Shown here: positions 45,630 to 57,400 of the stretch, in pieces | Position numbering within the stretch: position 1 is the first letter of the stretch | How the letters are laid out: the number at the start of each line of letters is the position of its first letter | NCBI GenBank assembly: GCA_907165275.2 | Contig: OU015655.1 | Span: forward strand, 11,482,501 to 11,546,500 | DNA from: Zygaena filipendulae | Lineage: Eukaryota > Arthropoda > Insecta > Lepidoptera > Zygaenidae | Reading direction: 5' to 3' | DNA: 64,000 bases | Notes under the pieces: model-generated | Database searches by the model: none | What the model was told of the DNA's origin: nothing | What the model saw: the letters and a program-made list of their open reading frames with translations, nothing else | Translations under genes and position numbers: made by a program

Positions 45630-46015
45630 AATTCCGCCAAGTGCGTGTCGGACTTCGCACATAGGGTTCCGTACCAAATCGTTTCTGTGCTACCCGTTTA
45701 ACCCGAAAATAAAGTTAATTTTAACAAAGAAAATTATAAAATTCCAAAGAAAAACATCGAGTTATCAATATATTGGTATGTTTTGGTAAAACTTACGTAA
45801 TAATAAAGATTATCACCAAGTACGAAAAAAAATGTGAAAAAGCTGACTTTGGCGGCTTTTCATGCCTTTGTTCTCCGATATTAAAAAAAAAATACAGCTT
45901 TTATTTACTCAATGAGCTCTTTTCAACGATACCCCACTCGATTCGGTAGATAGATAGACAAAAAAATTTTGCGCCCCCCTTTAGCTGTATGGCCGTATGG
46001 GAGCCCCCTAAAAAA
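45630..46015. repeat. lepidopteran GGGTTCCGTAC repeat, copy 2
   Basis: TTCCGCCAAGTGCGTGTCGGACTTCGCACATAGGGTTCCGTACC is a diagnostic start of a very common lepidopteran dispersed repeat. The body includes TTTGGCGGCTTTTCATGCCTTTGTTCTCC and GCCGTATGGGAGCCCCC. Related to 22672-22835. Confidence 0.65.
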
Positions 46016-47117
46016 TGTGTTCGGTTTCCATGAAGTTTCGTAAAAGTTAGAATTAATGTTCTATAAAGTTTCTAGGTTCTTTGAAGTAGTTACAAATAGA
46101 CTAACGCATTGATAAGAACGACGGAAACAAAAAAATCGAATTTCAATTAAAAGAATCTAACATGGTATTTAAACCTTATTCTAATAAATAAAGAAGTTTC
46201 TATACTGACTCATCAACACCCAGCTGATATATTGAGACTACCGTGTTTCCATTTACGACGTAGATAGTTACATAAATAGTCACCAAGGAAGGATTTTTCG
46301 AAATTCAACTATTGTATTAGGGGTTGAAAATTTGTATATCGGTCTTTGAGGTTTATTATTAAATAAATGAACACTTATTTCAGGTTTTATAAAAACTCGA
46401 CCTCTAGCAGTATAAACGCGTGCAAACTATGTGGTTTTTATAAATAAAACAACTTGCTCGCCTAAAACCTCGCACTGTCAAAGGCGTTCACAATATTTCT
46501 TTTTCACAACTTGTCTCATATAAAAGGCAATGTAATAGATGCTGCAATAAGCGTAATTTTAATTCATTTTTTAATGTGTTATTGACCTGTGTGTTGGCTA
46601 TAAACGGTGAGAATTGACCGAGTAGATGACTATTCTTTGTAATTATATCTAAATATAAAACCGTGAACCAACCAAGTCTCATTGGCTAATATAGGTATTT
46701 TGATTCAAGTACTTAACTAGGCATTTTATTTTTAGTTTATTTCGCTTTGCAGCGAGATTTTGCGTGGATTGCATTCATAATACCTATTCACCACTAGTAC
46801 AAATAGGTAGCAGGCAGCCGGTTTCACCTGCATCATTGTAATGATTTGTAAGTTTTGTAACTCAACTGTACTGTACTGTACTTACATATTGTTTATTCTA
46901 CCCATTTTAATAGTTTCTCCCTCTAAAGCATTTTAGCATTTATGCAAATCCTTCAACGATTTGTTGACCTGCTGCATGCAGACGCAAACTTTTCCACTTT
47001 CAAGCGCTCAATTATTTGTCAGTGATTATTACTTCAGTATTTAATAGAATAACCTCCTTTTTTAAGTCGGTCAAAAGGTAAGGTGTTCCCCAAGAACCCC
47101 ATTTAAAACACTAACTA

Positions 47118-47300
47118 ACGGCCGCACTCAGAGTCGTTTTAATGATTACTTCATTTTAAGTAAAGATTTTTGAATAAAATTGCCGCATCAGAGACTTTCA
47201 TCAAATTAATGTTAATTGGCATTTAACTAAATTCAACTTAATCTGCACTAGCGTCTTTTTTGACATTGATGCTTTGATTAAGTTGTTAGTGGCTAGAAAT
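47118..47300. mobile_element. CGCACTCAGAGTCG foldback element, partial copy
   Basis: ACGGCCGCACTCAGAGTCGTTTTAATGATTACTTCATTTTAAG and TTGCCGCATCAGAGACTTTCATCAAATTAATG match the outer element of the nest at 50961-52153. The right arm is not recognisable here. Confidence 0.6.
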
Positions 47301-47504
47301 AATTTTAGACCAATTATTATCTATAAGATATCCCAGCTTTGTTCGTTTTTGTAAAAAAGGTGTTTGCCAACCCTAACTTCAAAATAGTTTTTCTCCGAAA
47401 CTATGTTAAATATTTGAATGGAACGAAAGCGACATGGAAGCTATTAAACCTACATTTCATATTTGTTTTAATAATATTCCATTCAAGTTGAATGGATTTG
47501 GAAT

Positions 47505-47537
47505 TGCCTTTAGGTTGAATGATTCAACCTAAAGGCA
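47505..47537. repeat. perfect 16-base hairpin
   Basis: TGCCTTTAGGTTGAAT, one G, then its exact complement. Directly upstream ATTCCATTCAA/GTTGAATGGAT is another small symmetric word. Non-coding surroundings. Confidence 0.85.
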
Positions 47538-48086
47538 GCAAAAAAACATTTAAAAATTTAAGGGAAAGTTTTTGTGGCTAGTTTTCGAGGTACACCGACC
47601 GAAAAAATCATGTATAATAATCGTTAGGTGTTCATCTATATTACAATAATAATTCATTGCTGTTACAAAACAATGGGGAAAACATGTTCTTCGTTAGGTA
47701 TTATAAACAACAAAACAATATAGTTTAAAGGAATTAGAGATACGGCAGTTGACTTGCCGATTAAAAATATGCTTGTTTCCAAAATTTAAGTTTTTAGTCC
47801 GTCTTATAGATTAATAAAAACGTGTGGGTAAACGAATTTACTAAAATTAAAACGTACGTAAAAGTATTAATTACAGACAGTCCAACAAAGAACCTCCTCC
47901 TTTTAGTCCGATAAAAAAAGTAATCGAATAGTAGATAGGCGTTAGGGAAGTGGACATTCAGGGAATAGGCGAGAGTAGATCTTTAACGCACCGATGTACC
48001 CTACCCCACATTGGTACGACATAAAATTTAAATTCGACCCTATCCTTTCAAGTTATTCAGGGCAAGTTTACGATGGGTCATCATCC

Positions 48087-48280
48087 TATCCTACTAATAT
48101 TATAAATGTGAACGTGTGGATGTTTGTTACTCAATCACGCAAAAACGGCCGAACGGATTTGGATGAAATTTGGCATGCATGTTGTCAAGGGTACAGAAAA
48201 GGACATAAGGTACTTTTTATCCCAGAATTCCCACGGGAACTCCGAAATTACCGCGGGTGAAACCGCGGGGCACAGCTAGT
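48087..48280 (-). repeat. SINE-like (Metulj-type) copy
   Basis: TATCCTACTAATATTATAAATGTG to GGGGCACAGCTAGT, with ACTCAATCACGCAAAAACGGC inside. Nearly full length and close in sequence to the copies at 49233-49627 and 59911-60106. Confidence 0.85.
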
Positions 48281-49006
48281 AAAATTAACTGTAGTAAATT
48301 ATATTGGTTGATAAATTAGCCCTATGTACTTCCTGATTATAAACCGTGGCGGTAAAGTTATGTTTTATCAAATATTGATTAATTTTTGTGTCGTAATCAA
48401 CGGACAGAATTGATATTACCTATGATAGTATGGTATGAATCGTTAAGGTAAGTACCTAGTGTTCATTTACTTTGATAAATTTATCACAAAACGTGATTGC
48501 GTGATGTAAGTAGGAACTTTCGCATTGATATTGGAGTAATAAAACGCATTGTCATGGTAGAATTTATATATTTTTTTACATCGAAATTATTAAAAATAGT
48601 ATGGCGTTTCTAACTATAAAATACAGGAAAAGATTAAATAAATGCATTTACACATACTTATCAATAGCCTAGAAAAAATAATATATGCACGGCCAGGATC
48701 AAAAATATTAAATCACTTTTGTCAGTCGTGAAACCTTTTTGTATTAGTCATAAAGTTCAACGGCTGACTGTTCTTAGGTGTAGGTTTCCTCATTTAAAAT
48801 GTAGATACAGATAAACTTTTCTAATAAATTATTAAGAATCAATAGAAATAATCATACACAGTACACAGCCACTTGGATCACATTTCTAATAGGACCAAAT
48901 AGATTTGTTGGTTTAGAAATATCTATACGTAAATGCGCATCCTATGGTGAAATCGGTAAAAAAATTACATCAACTACCGAGGCCGATCGCGGTATTTTAT
49001 AACGGC

Positions 49007-49227
49007 ATTACCAAAACAAAACCAAACGTCACCCCTTTAGACGTCAAATTTTTAATTAATATTTTAAGCATATTTCGTATCGCAGTGATTATTTTACAGA
49101 TAGTTGTGTGTATTATTTTATAAATAAGAGTTGAATCGTCATATTTCAGCGCGATACGAAATATGCTTCAAATATTAATTTAAAATTTGACGTTTAAACG
49201 TGTGACGTTTGGTTATGTTCAGGTAAT
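49007..49227. mobile_element. MITE with ACCAAACGTCAC arms
   Basis: Left arm ATTACCAAAACAAAACCAAACGTCAC...GACGTCAAATTTTTAATTAATATTTTAAGCATATTTCGTATCGC faces GCGATACGAAATATGCTTCAAATATTAATTTAAAATTTGACG...GTGACGTTTGGTTATGTTCAGGTAAT. The arms are about 80 bases with few mismatches. A SINE pair begins directly after its right end. Confidence 0.8.
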
Positions 49228-49232
49228 CCTAC

Positions 49233-49627
49233 TATCCTACTTGATATTATAAATGTGAAAGCGTGGATGTTTGGACGTTTGTTACTCAATCACGCAAAAA
49301 CGGCTAATCGGATTTGGATGAAATTTGGCATGAATGTTGTCAGGGGTACAGAGAAGGACATAGGGTACTATTTATCCCGGAATTCCCGCGGGAACTCCGA
49401 AATTACCACGGGTGAAACCGCGGGGCACAGCTAGTAATATTATAAATGTGAAAGTGTAGATGTTTGGATGTTTGTTACTCAATCACGCAAAAACGGCTGA
49501 ACGGATTTGGATAAAATTTGGCATGCAGTTATCAGGGGTACAGAGAAGGACGTAGGGTAATTTTTATCCCGGAATTCCTGCGGGAACTCCGAAATTACCG
49601 CGGCTGAAACCGCGGGGCACAGCTAGT
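49233..49627 (-). repeat. tandem pair of SINE-like copies
   Basis: Two nearly identical copies, 49233-49435 and 49436-49627, abut at CTAGTAATATTATAAATGTG so that the head of one meets the tail of the other. Both end GCACAGCTAGT. Their close similarity implies recent duplication. Confidence 0.85.
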
Positions 49628-49801
49628 GTCGTTATAAAATAGCGCGATCAGCCTCCTGTACAACGTAGGTATAACTCAACAAATTAATAATTTAACATTT
49701 TCTTAATTATAATATAATAATTTGAATTTAATATAGCTTAGTACATTTTTATATTATATTAAAATTAATACTTCGATAGAGATACACTATAATTATTATT
49801 T

Positions 49802-50103
49802 ACTAGCTGTGCCCCGTGGTTTCACCCGCATGAAAGGTTTTTATTCATCTACTTTTTTTCCCGACATCCGATTTCTATGAAACAAAGCCTATATGTAGCT
49901 CCAGGCTAAGCTTAATCTACCTGTGAAAACCGCATGACAATCGGTTCAGTAGATGCGGAGATTATCGCGAACAGACAGACAGACGGAAAAGAATTTTAAA
50001 AACTTTTTGGGCACTCCTTTTATCACCCCTCTCAATTTTAGGTAAAAATATTCAATGTACAGAATCGCGGATTCTACTCTTTTATTATAGTATAGATAGA
50101 TAG
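49802..50103. repeat. dispersed repeat, family B copy 2
   Basis: CTAGCTGTGCCCCGTGGTTTCACCCGCATG followed by CCCGACATCCGATTTCTATG, GCTCCAGGCTAAGCTTAATCT and CAGAATCGCGGATTCTA. It shows that family B carries a Metulj-type head joined to a different body. Confidence 0.7.
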
Positions 50104-50621
50104 ATATTTTCACAGATTCGAAGTAAAAAAAACTATTGTTTCTAAAAACATGTTTTGTAATTAGCATTTTTACAAATTATTGTTATTAAAAGAGGCAGTA
50201 ACATTAATGAAATTAAAGTTAACATCTTCCTAAGTATTTAAGGGATGAATATAGTTTAGTTTTTTGTTTTTATAAACCAATACTTATCTTGGAAATAAAT
50301 AAGTTATAACTCACATCATCACATTATAATTAATATTCTAGGAACAACAATTGACTCATCAGAAAGCTCAAAAATCGCAATGAATCCAGTTCACCACAAT
50401 AGAACTAAGCACAAGGTTCTATTTTATACGGAATTTATTAGCAAGTAGGTGCCTAATGTTTTTAAATCTCATTTATACCTATTCCTAGTTTAGAGACTTG
50501 GGCTGATGTGCTTCACCAACTAACTTCACTAAAGCATTGGAGAAAAATTTAATAATTAATAATGAGGCATTAAGAACCAGAATTGTATAAAAGGAATAGG
50601 CTTATGTTTATTAACTTATTT

Positions 50622-50810
50622 TAGCTATTCCCTGCGATTTTACCCGCGTCAATTTCAGAGTTCCCGCGGGAATTCCGGGACAAAAGGTATCCTATGTCGT
50701 TTTCTGCACCCTTGACAACGTGTTTGCAAAATTTCATGATGATCGGTTGAGCTGTTAAAGCGTGAAAGCGTAACAAACAAACTCACTTTTGCATTTAATA
50801 TAATTAGGAT
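50622..50810 (+). repeat. SINE-like (Metulj-type) copy
   Basis: TAGCTATTCCCTGCGATTTTACCCGCG through GCAAAATTTCATGATGATCGG to GCGTAACAAACAAACTCACTTTTGC and a TATAATTAGGAT tail. Confidence 0.8.
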
Positions 50811-51093
50811 TTTGATTACGGCGCCCGGGGGAGTGAATATGGATTTCTTTTACAACTTATATTCTAAATTTTTTTTTAATCACTCCAATAAACTGAATTA
50901 AATCTAAGTGCATAATATTATAAACTAGAAAAAATTCAAAACGAAACCTACAGCCCTGTAACTAACTGCCGCACTCAGAGTCGTTTCAATGATTACTTGA
51001 TTTTAAGTGAAGTTTTTTTTTAAAACAAAATTTGCCGCAATCAGAGACGTTCATCAAAATTAGCGTTGGACTAATTAAGTTAAATGCCAATAA

Positions 51094-51722
51094 GGTACTT
51101 GCATGAAATTTATAATAAGAAATTGTGTCAATATTTCATAAATAGAGCCTTAGAAAAGTGTTACCGTAAAAGATTTACTAAAAAATTTTCAATAGTTTTC
51201 AAAATATTCAACTTTTAATTTTGGGAAACGGAACGTTGTAACGAAACACCAATCACAGCCAAGCTTGACACATGACGTCACTTTTATTTTTTTAGGAAAC
51301 ATTTACCTCTTTCAGAGAAGGCAAAAGAAACTAAGTGCATACAGTCAACGCATATTTTTCATTTTCTGAAGTTTTTTACTTTAAAATGCATCGGTAAGAT
51401 GCATTTCGATTCTTTACTGGAACTTTTGGAAGTAAATCGACACAGTTCAACCTTAATTTCGCTTTTGGATATTGAAGTTATCTGTCTGTCAGTGTCACAC
51501 GACCCTGTCAATACGACAGTGACATTTCTATCACAGATTAAAAAGGCCTAATTTTGAACAAGTGACGTCATTCCGCGTTTCGGCGGTAAGGTCTAAAGTA
51601 GGAACTTTGAAACGCTCTATTTAATTAATTTATGCATAATATATTTGATTTCTTTTTCTTGCTTTGTTTAAGTAGGCCATATATCTTTAAAATATACTGA
51701 AAAAAAATTTATGCAAGTACCC
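51094..51722. mobile_element. TACTTGCAT foldback element, copy 2, nested
   Basis: Inverted ends GGTACTTGCAT and ATGCAAGTACC. The left part matches 31690-32060 closely, including AACGGAACGTTGTAACGAAACACCAATCACAGCC. Inserted in the left-centre of the outer element. Confidence 0.8.
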
Positions 51723-51814
51723 TATTAACATTAATTTAATGAGCGTCTCTGATTGCGGTAATTTTGTTTTGAAAAATCTTTATTTAAAATTGGCTACTTG
51801 ACAAAAATTTTTTT

Positions 51815-52080
51815 TTAGACAGTCTTGTAGATTAGTAAAAAATATTGGACACGTATTTTTTCATTTATTACGTAATCAAAAAATAACGGCGATAAATTGA
51901 GTTGAAATTTCGCGTGACGTCACAACCCCGTGCAGTTTGTGTATGGGGCTTATTAATATAATGAATATTGACATCACGAGTCCCCCACCCTAAACTAACG
52001 CGCTTTATCTATGTTTATTTTCATTAATTTGAAAAAGCAAAAAATACGTGTCTTATTTTTTTTTCTAACTGACGGACTAA
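51815..52080. mobile_element. TTAGTCCGTC MITE, nested copy
   Basis: TTAGACAGTCTTGTAGATTAG to GACGGACTAA, with CGCGTGACGTCACAACCCCGTGCAG inside. Inserted in the right arm of the outer element. Confidence 0.8.
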
Positions 52081-52159
52081 TTAGAATTTTGATTTTCATA
52101 CCCTGGAGAATACCCAATTAAGTAATCATTCAAACGACTCTGAGTGCGGCCGTAAGGCA

Positions 52160-53370
52160 CGTAGGTATTTATAAACGCTACCTACTCAAACTGAATAGTT
52201 ACGCTCTCAAGATACTGTGTCTCGCTCATCGCTCTGGAAAATGAAGAAGACAAAGATTTGAGAACGTATCAAGTTTGTGCGTGTATAAATATTGAGGGTC
52301 TTATCAGCTATGGCTTGTATACGTATGTACGTACGTACGTAGTATATTTACTCTGAGCTTGTATGGTGCATGCAAAATGCGCATACAGCCCGAGAAAAAA
52401 TATATTATTATAATTTATAGTATCTACATAAATAGCGGTTTGCAAATTGCGTCTCCATAACGATAATATTCGTAATATCCACAGCGATTATACCTAATAG
52501 TTTTATAATAATATATAATAGTTTTATATAATACATAAACGTAGATTTGTATGCACATACTTTAATCACTATTATTATCAAATCCCTTGGACGCCGTGAC
52601 ATATTTTTTAATCATAGAACTCCGAAAAAACAATAAACCGGAAATTTTACGCCTATTATAAATAATATTTTTTTTTTTTTATGATGGCTTTTATTTTATT
52701 ACTGCTAGCAAGTATCATTTGTTTATCGTCGTAGGTATTAAAGCGCGAAGCAAATTTCGAGATTTACGAATGTCAAAACCCGTAGTTTCCTCGTAACGTT
52801 GCTATCGCGGTGTAAAGTTTACTTATCTTATAATTAACAATTATAAGATAAGTAAAATTAACATTTCCGCTTATAAAATAAAAATTGATAACAATTAACT
52901 ATGTTTGATGTTTTGAATGTGTATTTCTTAACACGTACAAAAATATGGTTTGATTGAATTAATTTACAAATTTTACAATGATACTTTAGTTTACAATGTA
53001 CTTACAATATAATGCGATAAAACTTACATTTCGGTGCTGAAAATACAATTGCAATCGTTAGAATCTTACTGTGCGCTACATTTTGATGCAAAAACTTTTT
53101 TAAGTTGTACCTACATTCACAATCATACAAATGTATTTACAATTCAATCAAATATTACAAACTAATATAGTAAAATACTTAATATAATATGTAAAGAGTT
53201 CCGCTGCTATTAGTCATAACTCGTAACGTGATGATAATAAGCCTATAGCTTTCCTCGATGAATGGGCTATCTAACACTGAAATAATTTTTCAAATCGGAC
53301 CAGTAGTTCCTGAGATTAGCGTGTTCAAACAAACAAACACAACTCTTCACCTTTATAATATTTATAATAA
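52160..53370. other. intergenic, no gene seen
   Basis: AT-rich. It contains an ACGTATGTACGTACGTACGTAG run near 52320 and a perfect 16-base hairpin at 52820-52854 (TACTTATCTTATAATT, AAC, complement). A SINE fragment near 53255-53345 reads AATCGGACCAGTAGTTCCTGAG. Confidence 0.5.
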
Positions 53371-53945
53371 ATATAAATTCACAAAAGAGGTTGTCAATAT
53401 ATTACTGTAAATATTTCACCGCAAAATTGTAAATACTGTTAGATTATAATCTATCTCGCGAGATTGTAAACTGCAGGGCAATCATGTAACTTTTGTTGCA
53501 ATCATATTTCAGTTTCAATCAGAAAAATATCGATTTTGTGAATAATTAATCATGTTTAGACAGCTTCAACTTTTCAAGTGTGTTTATTTCGGTTGATTGC
53601 TAGATATTTTAGGTGTCAAAACGTGCATATTGTAACCGCAAAACCACAATGTTTTTGATTGCAACCGAAAAATGATAGAAACAAAAGTTACATAATAGCC
53701 CCTCTGTCAAAAGGTTGTGAACCGTAACATACTGCTTACAATTTAATGCATTTAAGCCATTATTTTTCGGTAAGTAGATTAATTATTGTAATTATGGTTA
53801 GATTAGGTTTTGTATCTACTGCTAACCAAATCGCACCAAAGACAGTGTTACGGTTCACGATCTTTTGACAATTTACAATCCCGCAAAATAGATTAAATCT
53901 AACGGTACTTTACTATTTTACAGTGACATATTATACAATTTATTT
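53370..53945. mobile_element. TCTCGCGAGATTGTAAAC foldback element, copy 2
   Basis: The left arm ACTGTTAGATTATAATCTATCTCGCGAGATTGTAAAC faces TTTACAATCCCGCAAAATAGATTAAATCTAACGGTA at about 53870-53910. AACCGTAACATACTG faces CAGTGTTACGGTTCAC. It is interrupted by 53474-53703. Compare copy 1 at 29195-29375. Confidence 0.75.
53474..53703. mobile_element. small MITE nested in the foldback element
   Basis: Inverted ends AGGGCAATCATGTAACTTTTGTT and AACAAAAGTTACATAATAGCCCCT. The uninterrupted relative at 29195-29375 lacks exactly this block, which fixes its limits. CTG flanks both sides, possibly a short target duplication. Confidence 0.8.
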
Positions 53946-54427
53946 TTAGACAAAAATTGTGCCTATATCAGGTTTTCCAATCGGCATGGAAATCTCGTGA
54001 CAATAAAAGAACATTAGGACAGATCAATACATTTTGCGTTTATCGAACGATTATTATTATTCGTCCGTTTGTTTAGTGGACGACTAGCAACAGCCAAAAT
54101 AAAATCCAATTGTGTGTCGTAAGATACGAGCAAATTCAACAATTTAATAAACAAACTATGTAGATATTGAGAAATTTGGTATTACGCGATTATAATGAGG
54201 TTTTACCTACATTTAGTCATATATCACACATTGCATTTTCGTACTTACAAGATAATAGCAGGTAAACACTGTGCACCGACCACATCATTCCTACAAACAA
54301 AACTTAAAATTTATACTTTTAATACATTGAAAATGAAAAATGCGTTTATTAAGTAAAGGATTTGTAACCTATACCTACCGTAATGTACAATGATGGGCAC
54401 ATACACTATACAATTCAGAGGCAGGAT

Positions 54428-57400
54428 AGGAATGAGTTGGTGACCTGGGTTCTAAACTAAGCGAACTTGTATCATAGAACCCAGGGACCCTCCACTCCTA
54501 TTTTAGACAAATTTTATAAATACCCACATATGCATCACTACCCATTACATAAATCAAATTCTAATAAGAAAGCTAAAATTAAATCAAATCAAGCTCAAAT
54601 AAAAATAAAAAATAAAATAAAAATACAGAACACTTAACAGTTGAAAAAAGGGTATGAGACAGACACATTAATAATTGGTTAATCAGGAGCAAGGTTTACA
54701 GTTAACTTAAGCTTAATACCTATACACTATGACAAGGCAATATCAAATATTAATGCAATACGCAGCATTGACAGTAGAATGTTCGTGTGTGTTTTATGGG
54801 CATGCATGTGTGTGTATGAGTGTGTTTGCGTGTGTGTGCGTGTGCGTGTGTAAGTGTGTGTTTGTTTGAATACTATGTGATTGTGTGATTTCCCACCTCT
54901 TGTCTCTGCATATCAGCTGCAAGTTTCTAGCAGTTGTTCGGTATTTTCGTAGTCTAGAGTTAGTAACCACGAGCGAAGAGCCTTTTTTAGTTTGAACCTA
55001 GTGAGTGTTATTATATTTAAATTTTTATTTATCCTATTATACATGAAGGGACCAAGAAAACGGAGATGCCTTTGGGCAAAAGTTGTTCTAGTCCGTTTAA
55101 TGTCGAAAATATTAAAATTACTGCGTTTCTTTAGTTTTGTTTTTAGATCCCGAATTTGTACAGTTTTTTTGTGCTGGAACAAACACAACCTATCAAAATA
55201 CAACTGGCGGACGGATAGAACTTTTGCCAGGGAGTATAATTCTCTGGTTGGGAATATGATTGGTTTGAAATGCAATACCTTTAGAATTGTTCTTTGGGCG
55301 CGTTCTATTTTTAATAAATGAGTTTTGGCACACCCCCCCCAGATAATGATGCAATAGGTTAGGATAGACTGAGCTATTGCGTAGTAAATAGTTCTTAAGA
55401 GGTCCTGATCCGATACATGACGGAGACGTTTAAATATGAAAACTAGCTTACGCATGCGACTAGCCAAACCTTCCAGATGTGAGACCCAAGACATGTGTTT
55501 GTCAACAATTACACCCAGATACCTAATCTGGGATACCTTTTCGAGGTTGAGACAACTGCAAGGACCATTTGCCTGCGAGCATAGATTTATGTCACAGGTG
55601 TGTGCCTTGATCCCAAACCCTACATCCGGCTGAGTTGCTCGGTTGATCGAAAAAGCAATGAATTTAGTTTTGGAAATATTTAGGGTAAGTAGGTTTCTAT
55701 CGAGCCACCTCATAACCTTTCCCAAACCAAGCTCAGCAAAATACTGTACATCCCGCCACGTGTCACCGTAAAAAAGCAGGGCCGTGTCATCCGCAAAAGT
55801 TGCTATGTGTGCATTTTGAAGTTCGGTTTGGCAGAGTTGGTTTATATAGATCAAAAACAGAGTTGGTCCCAAAATACTGCCTTGAGGCACACCAAATTTC
55901 ATTGGAAGATTACTGCTCCTATATGAGCCAATCTTAACACACTGTTGGCGCTCAGACATATAGCTTTTAAAAAGATCCAAGGCTACACCTCGTACACCTA
56001 TAGTCTCTAGTTTTGCAAGAAGAATGGGGACAGAAACAGTGTCAAAAGCCTTAGCAAGGTCAAGAAAAACCGCAGCGCACTTTTTTCTGTCATCAAGCAT
56101 GTCTACAATGTTATTTGTCAGGAACTCTACAGCTTGTTCCGTCGACCGTCCTGAGCGGAAACCATACTGGTTAGGAGATAAGAGCAGATTTTTTTCTAAA
56201 TAAGTCACCAAGCGTTTGTTTATCAGCTTTTCAAGTATTTTAGACATTGCATTTAATATTGATATCGGGCGAAAATTGTTGACACTGTCTCTGGCTCCAC
56301 TCTTATGAACAGGTGTGATAACGGCTCTTTTAAAGGCTGATGGAAATACGCCTGACTCAATACTCAAGTTGCAGATATGGGTTATTGGTAACGTAATAAA
56401 GTCACGCATCTTTTTGAGAAATGTAGTGGAGATGCCATCCGAACCCACAGCACGACCGGAGCGAAGACCAAGAATACATGCATTAACTTCAGCAGGGTTA
56501 GTTTGCGACAAGACAATTGATTTTAAGCTATCAGCATCATGTGAAACTTCTTTCGCTAGTTGCAATTCATCAACATTTTGTTTTTCTAATGTACACTGAG
56601 CCAAACTAGCACCTATGTTTGTGAAAAATTCGTTTACATGGTTTATAGAATTTTGTGGGGAGTCAAGCGTGTGAAGAAGTTCGGTGGGGAGATTAGATTC
56701 TTTTGAAAGGTAGCATATTCTTTTAACGGACTTCCATGTTGCCTTAGGATCTTGTTTATTTTTGAGAAGGTCTTCTTTATCAGATAAGTTTTTTAGTTTT
56801 TTCAGAATATCATTACATATGTTTCTATAGGTTTTGTAACTGTGAAGTAATGCAACATTTCCAGGATCTTTGCGTACTTTTTTGTGTAGTAGGTCTCTTT
56901 TCTTTATGCAACGAATGAGTCCTGGTGTTATCCAGTCTTTAATGTTGTTACGAGAGCGGGGCACTTTTTTGGTTACTGTATGTTTGTTTAAATAAGTCCT
57001 CAGAATGTCAGTTAGTAGATCAGTAGCTACCTCAGTATTTGAACATGTAAGTACAGGATCCCAGCTTACAAGATTTAGGTCGTTATAGATGGCATCATAA
57101 TTTACTATGGTACGATATGCTGTCTTCGGTCCTGTGGATTTTTCAGTAGTATGAAGGCTCAGCACCACCGGTTGATGATCAGTGACCATAGACTCAATCA
57201 CCAGCACAACTGCAGATAATTTGGATTTGAGGATTATGTGATCAAGGCAGTTGTCTTCACGAGTGGGGAGCATATGTGCAGGGAGCATCCCATGAGATGA
57301 TAACATATTCATATAATCTTCATATAGTGGGTCCATGCTGCCAGATTTTATGTCTATATTCAGGTCACCCGTCACAATTATGTTTTTATATTGGGTAAGA

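Larger units (their letters stand above)
50961..52153. mobile_element. foldback element (outer) holding two inserted elements
   Basis: The outer arms are CTGCCGCACTCAGAGTCGTTTCAATGATTACTTGATTTTAAG...GCCGCAATCAGAGACGTTCATCAAAATTAG on the left. On the right are ATTTAATGAGCGTCTCTGATTGCGG (about 51735-51760) and AAGTAATCATTCAAACGACTCTGAGTGCGGC (to about 52150). The arms are separated because 51094-51722 and 51815-52080 are other elements. Confidence 0.8.

Noticed and set aside
54776..54875. GT-rich tract as a possible independent regulatory Z-DNA element
   Set aside because: It lies within the 3' region of the LINE and is best read as an ordinary microsatellite of that region.
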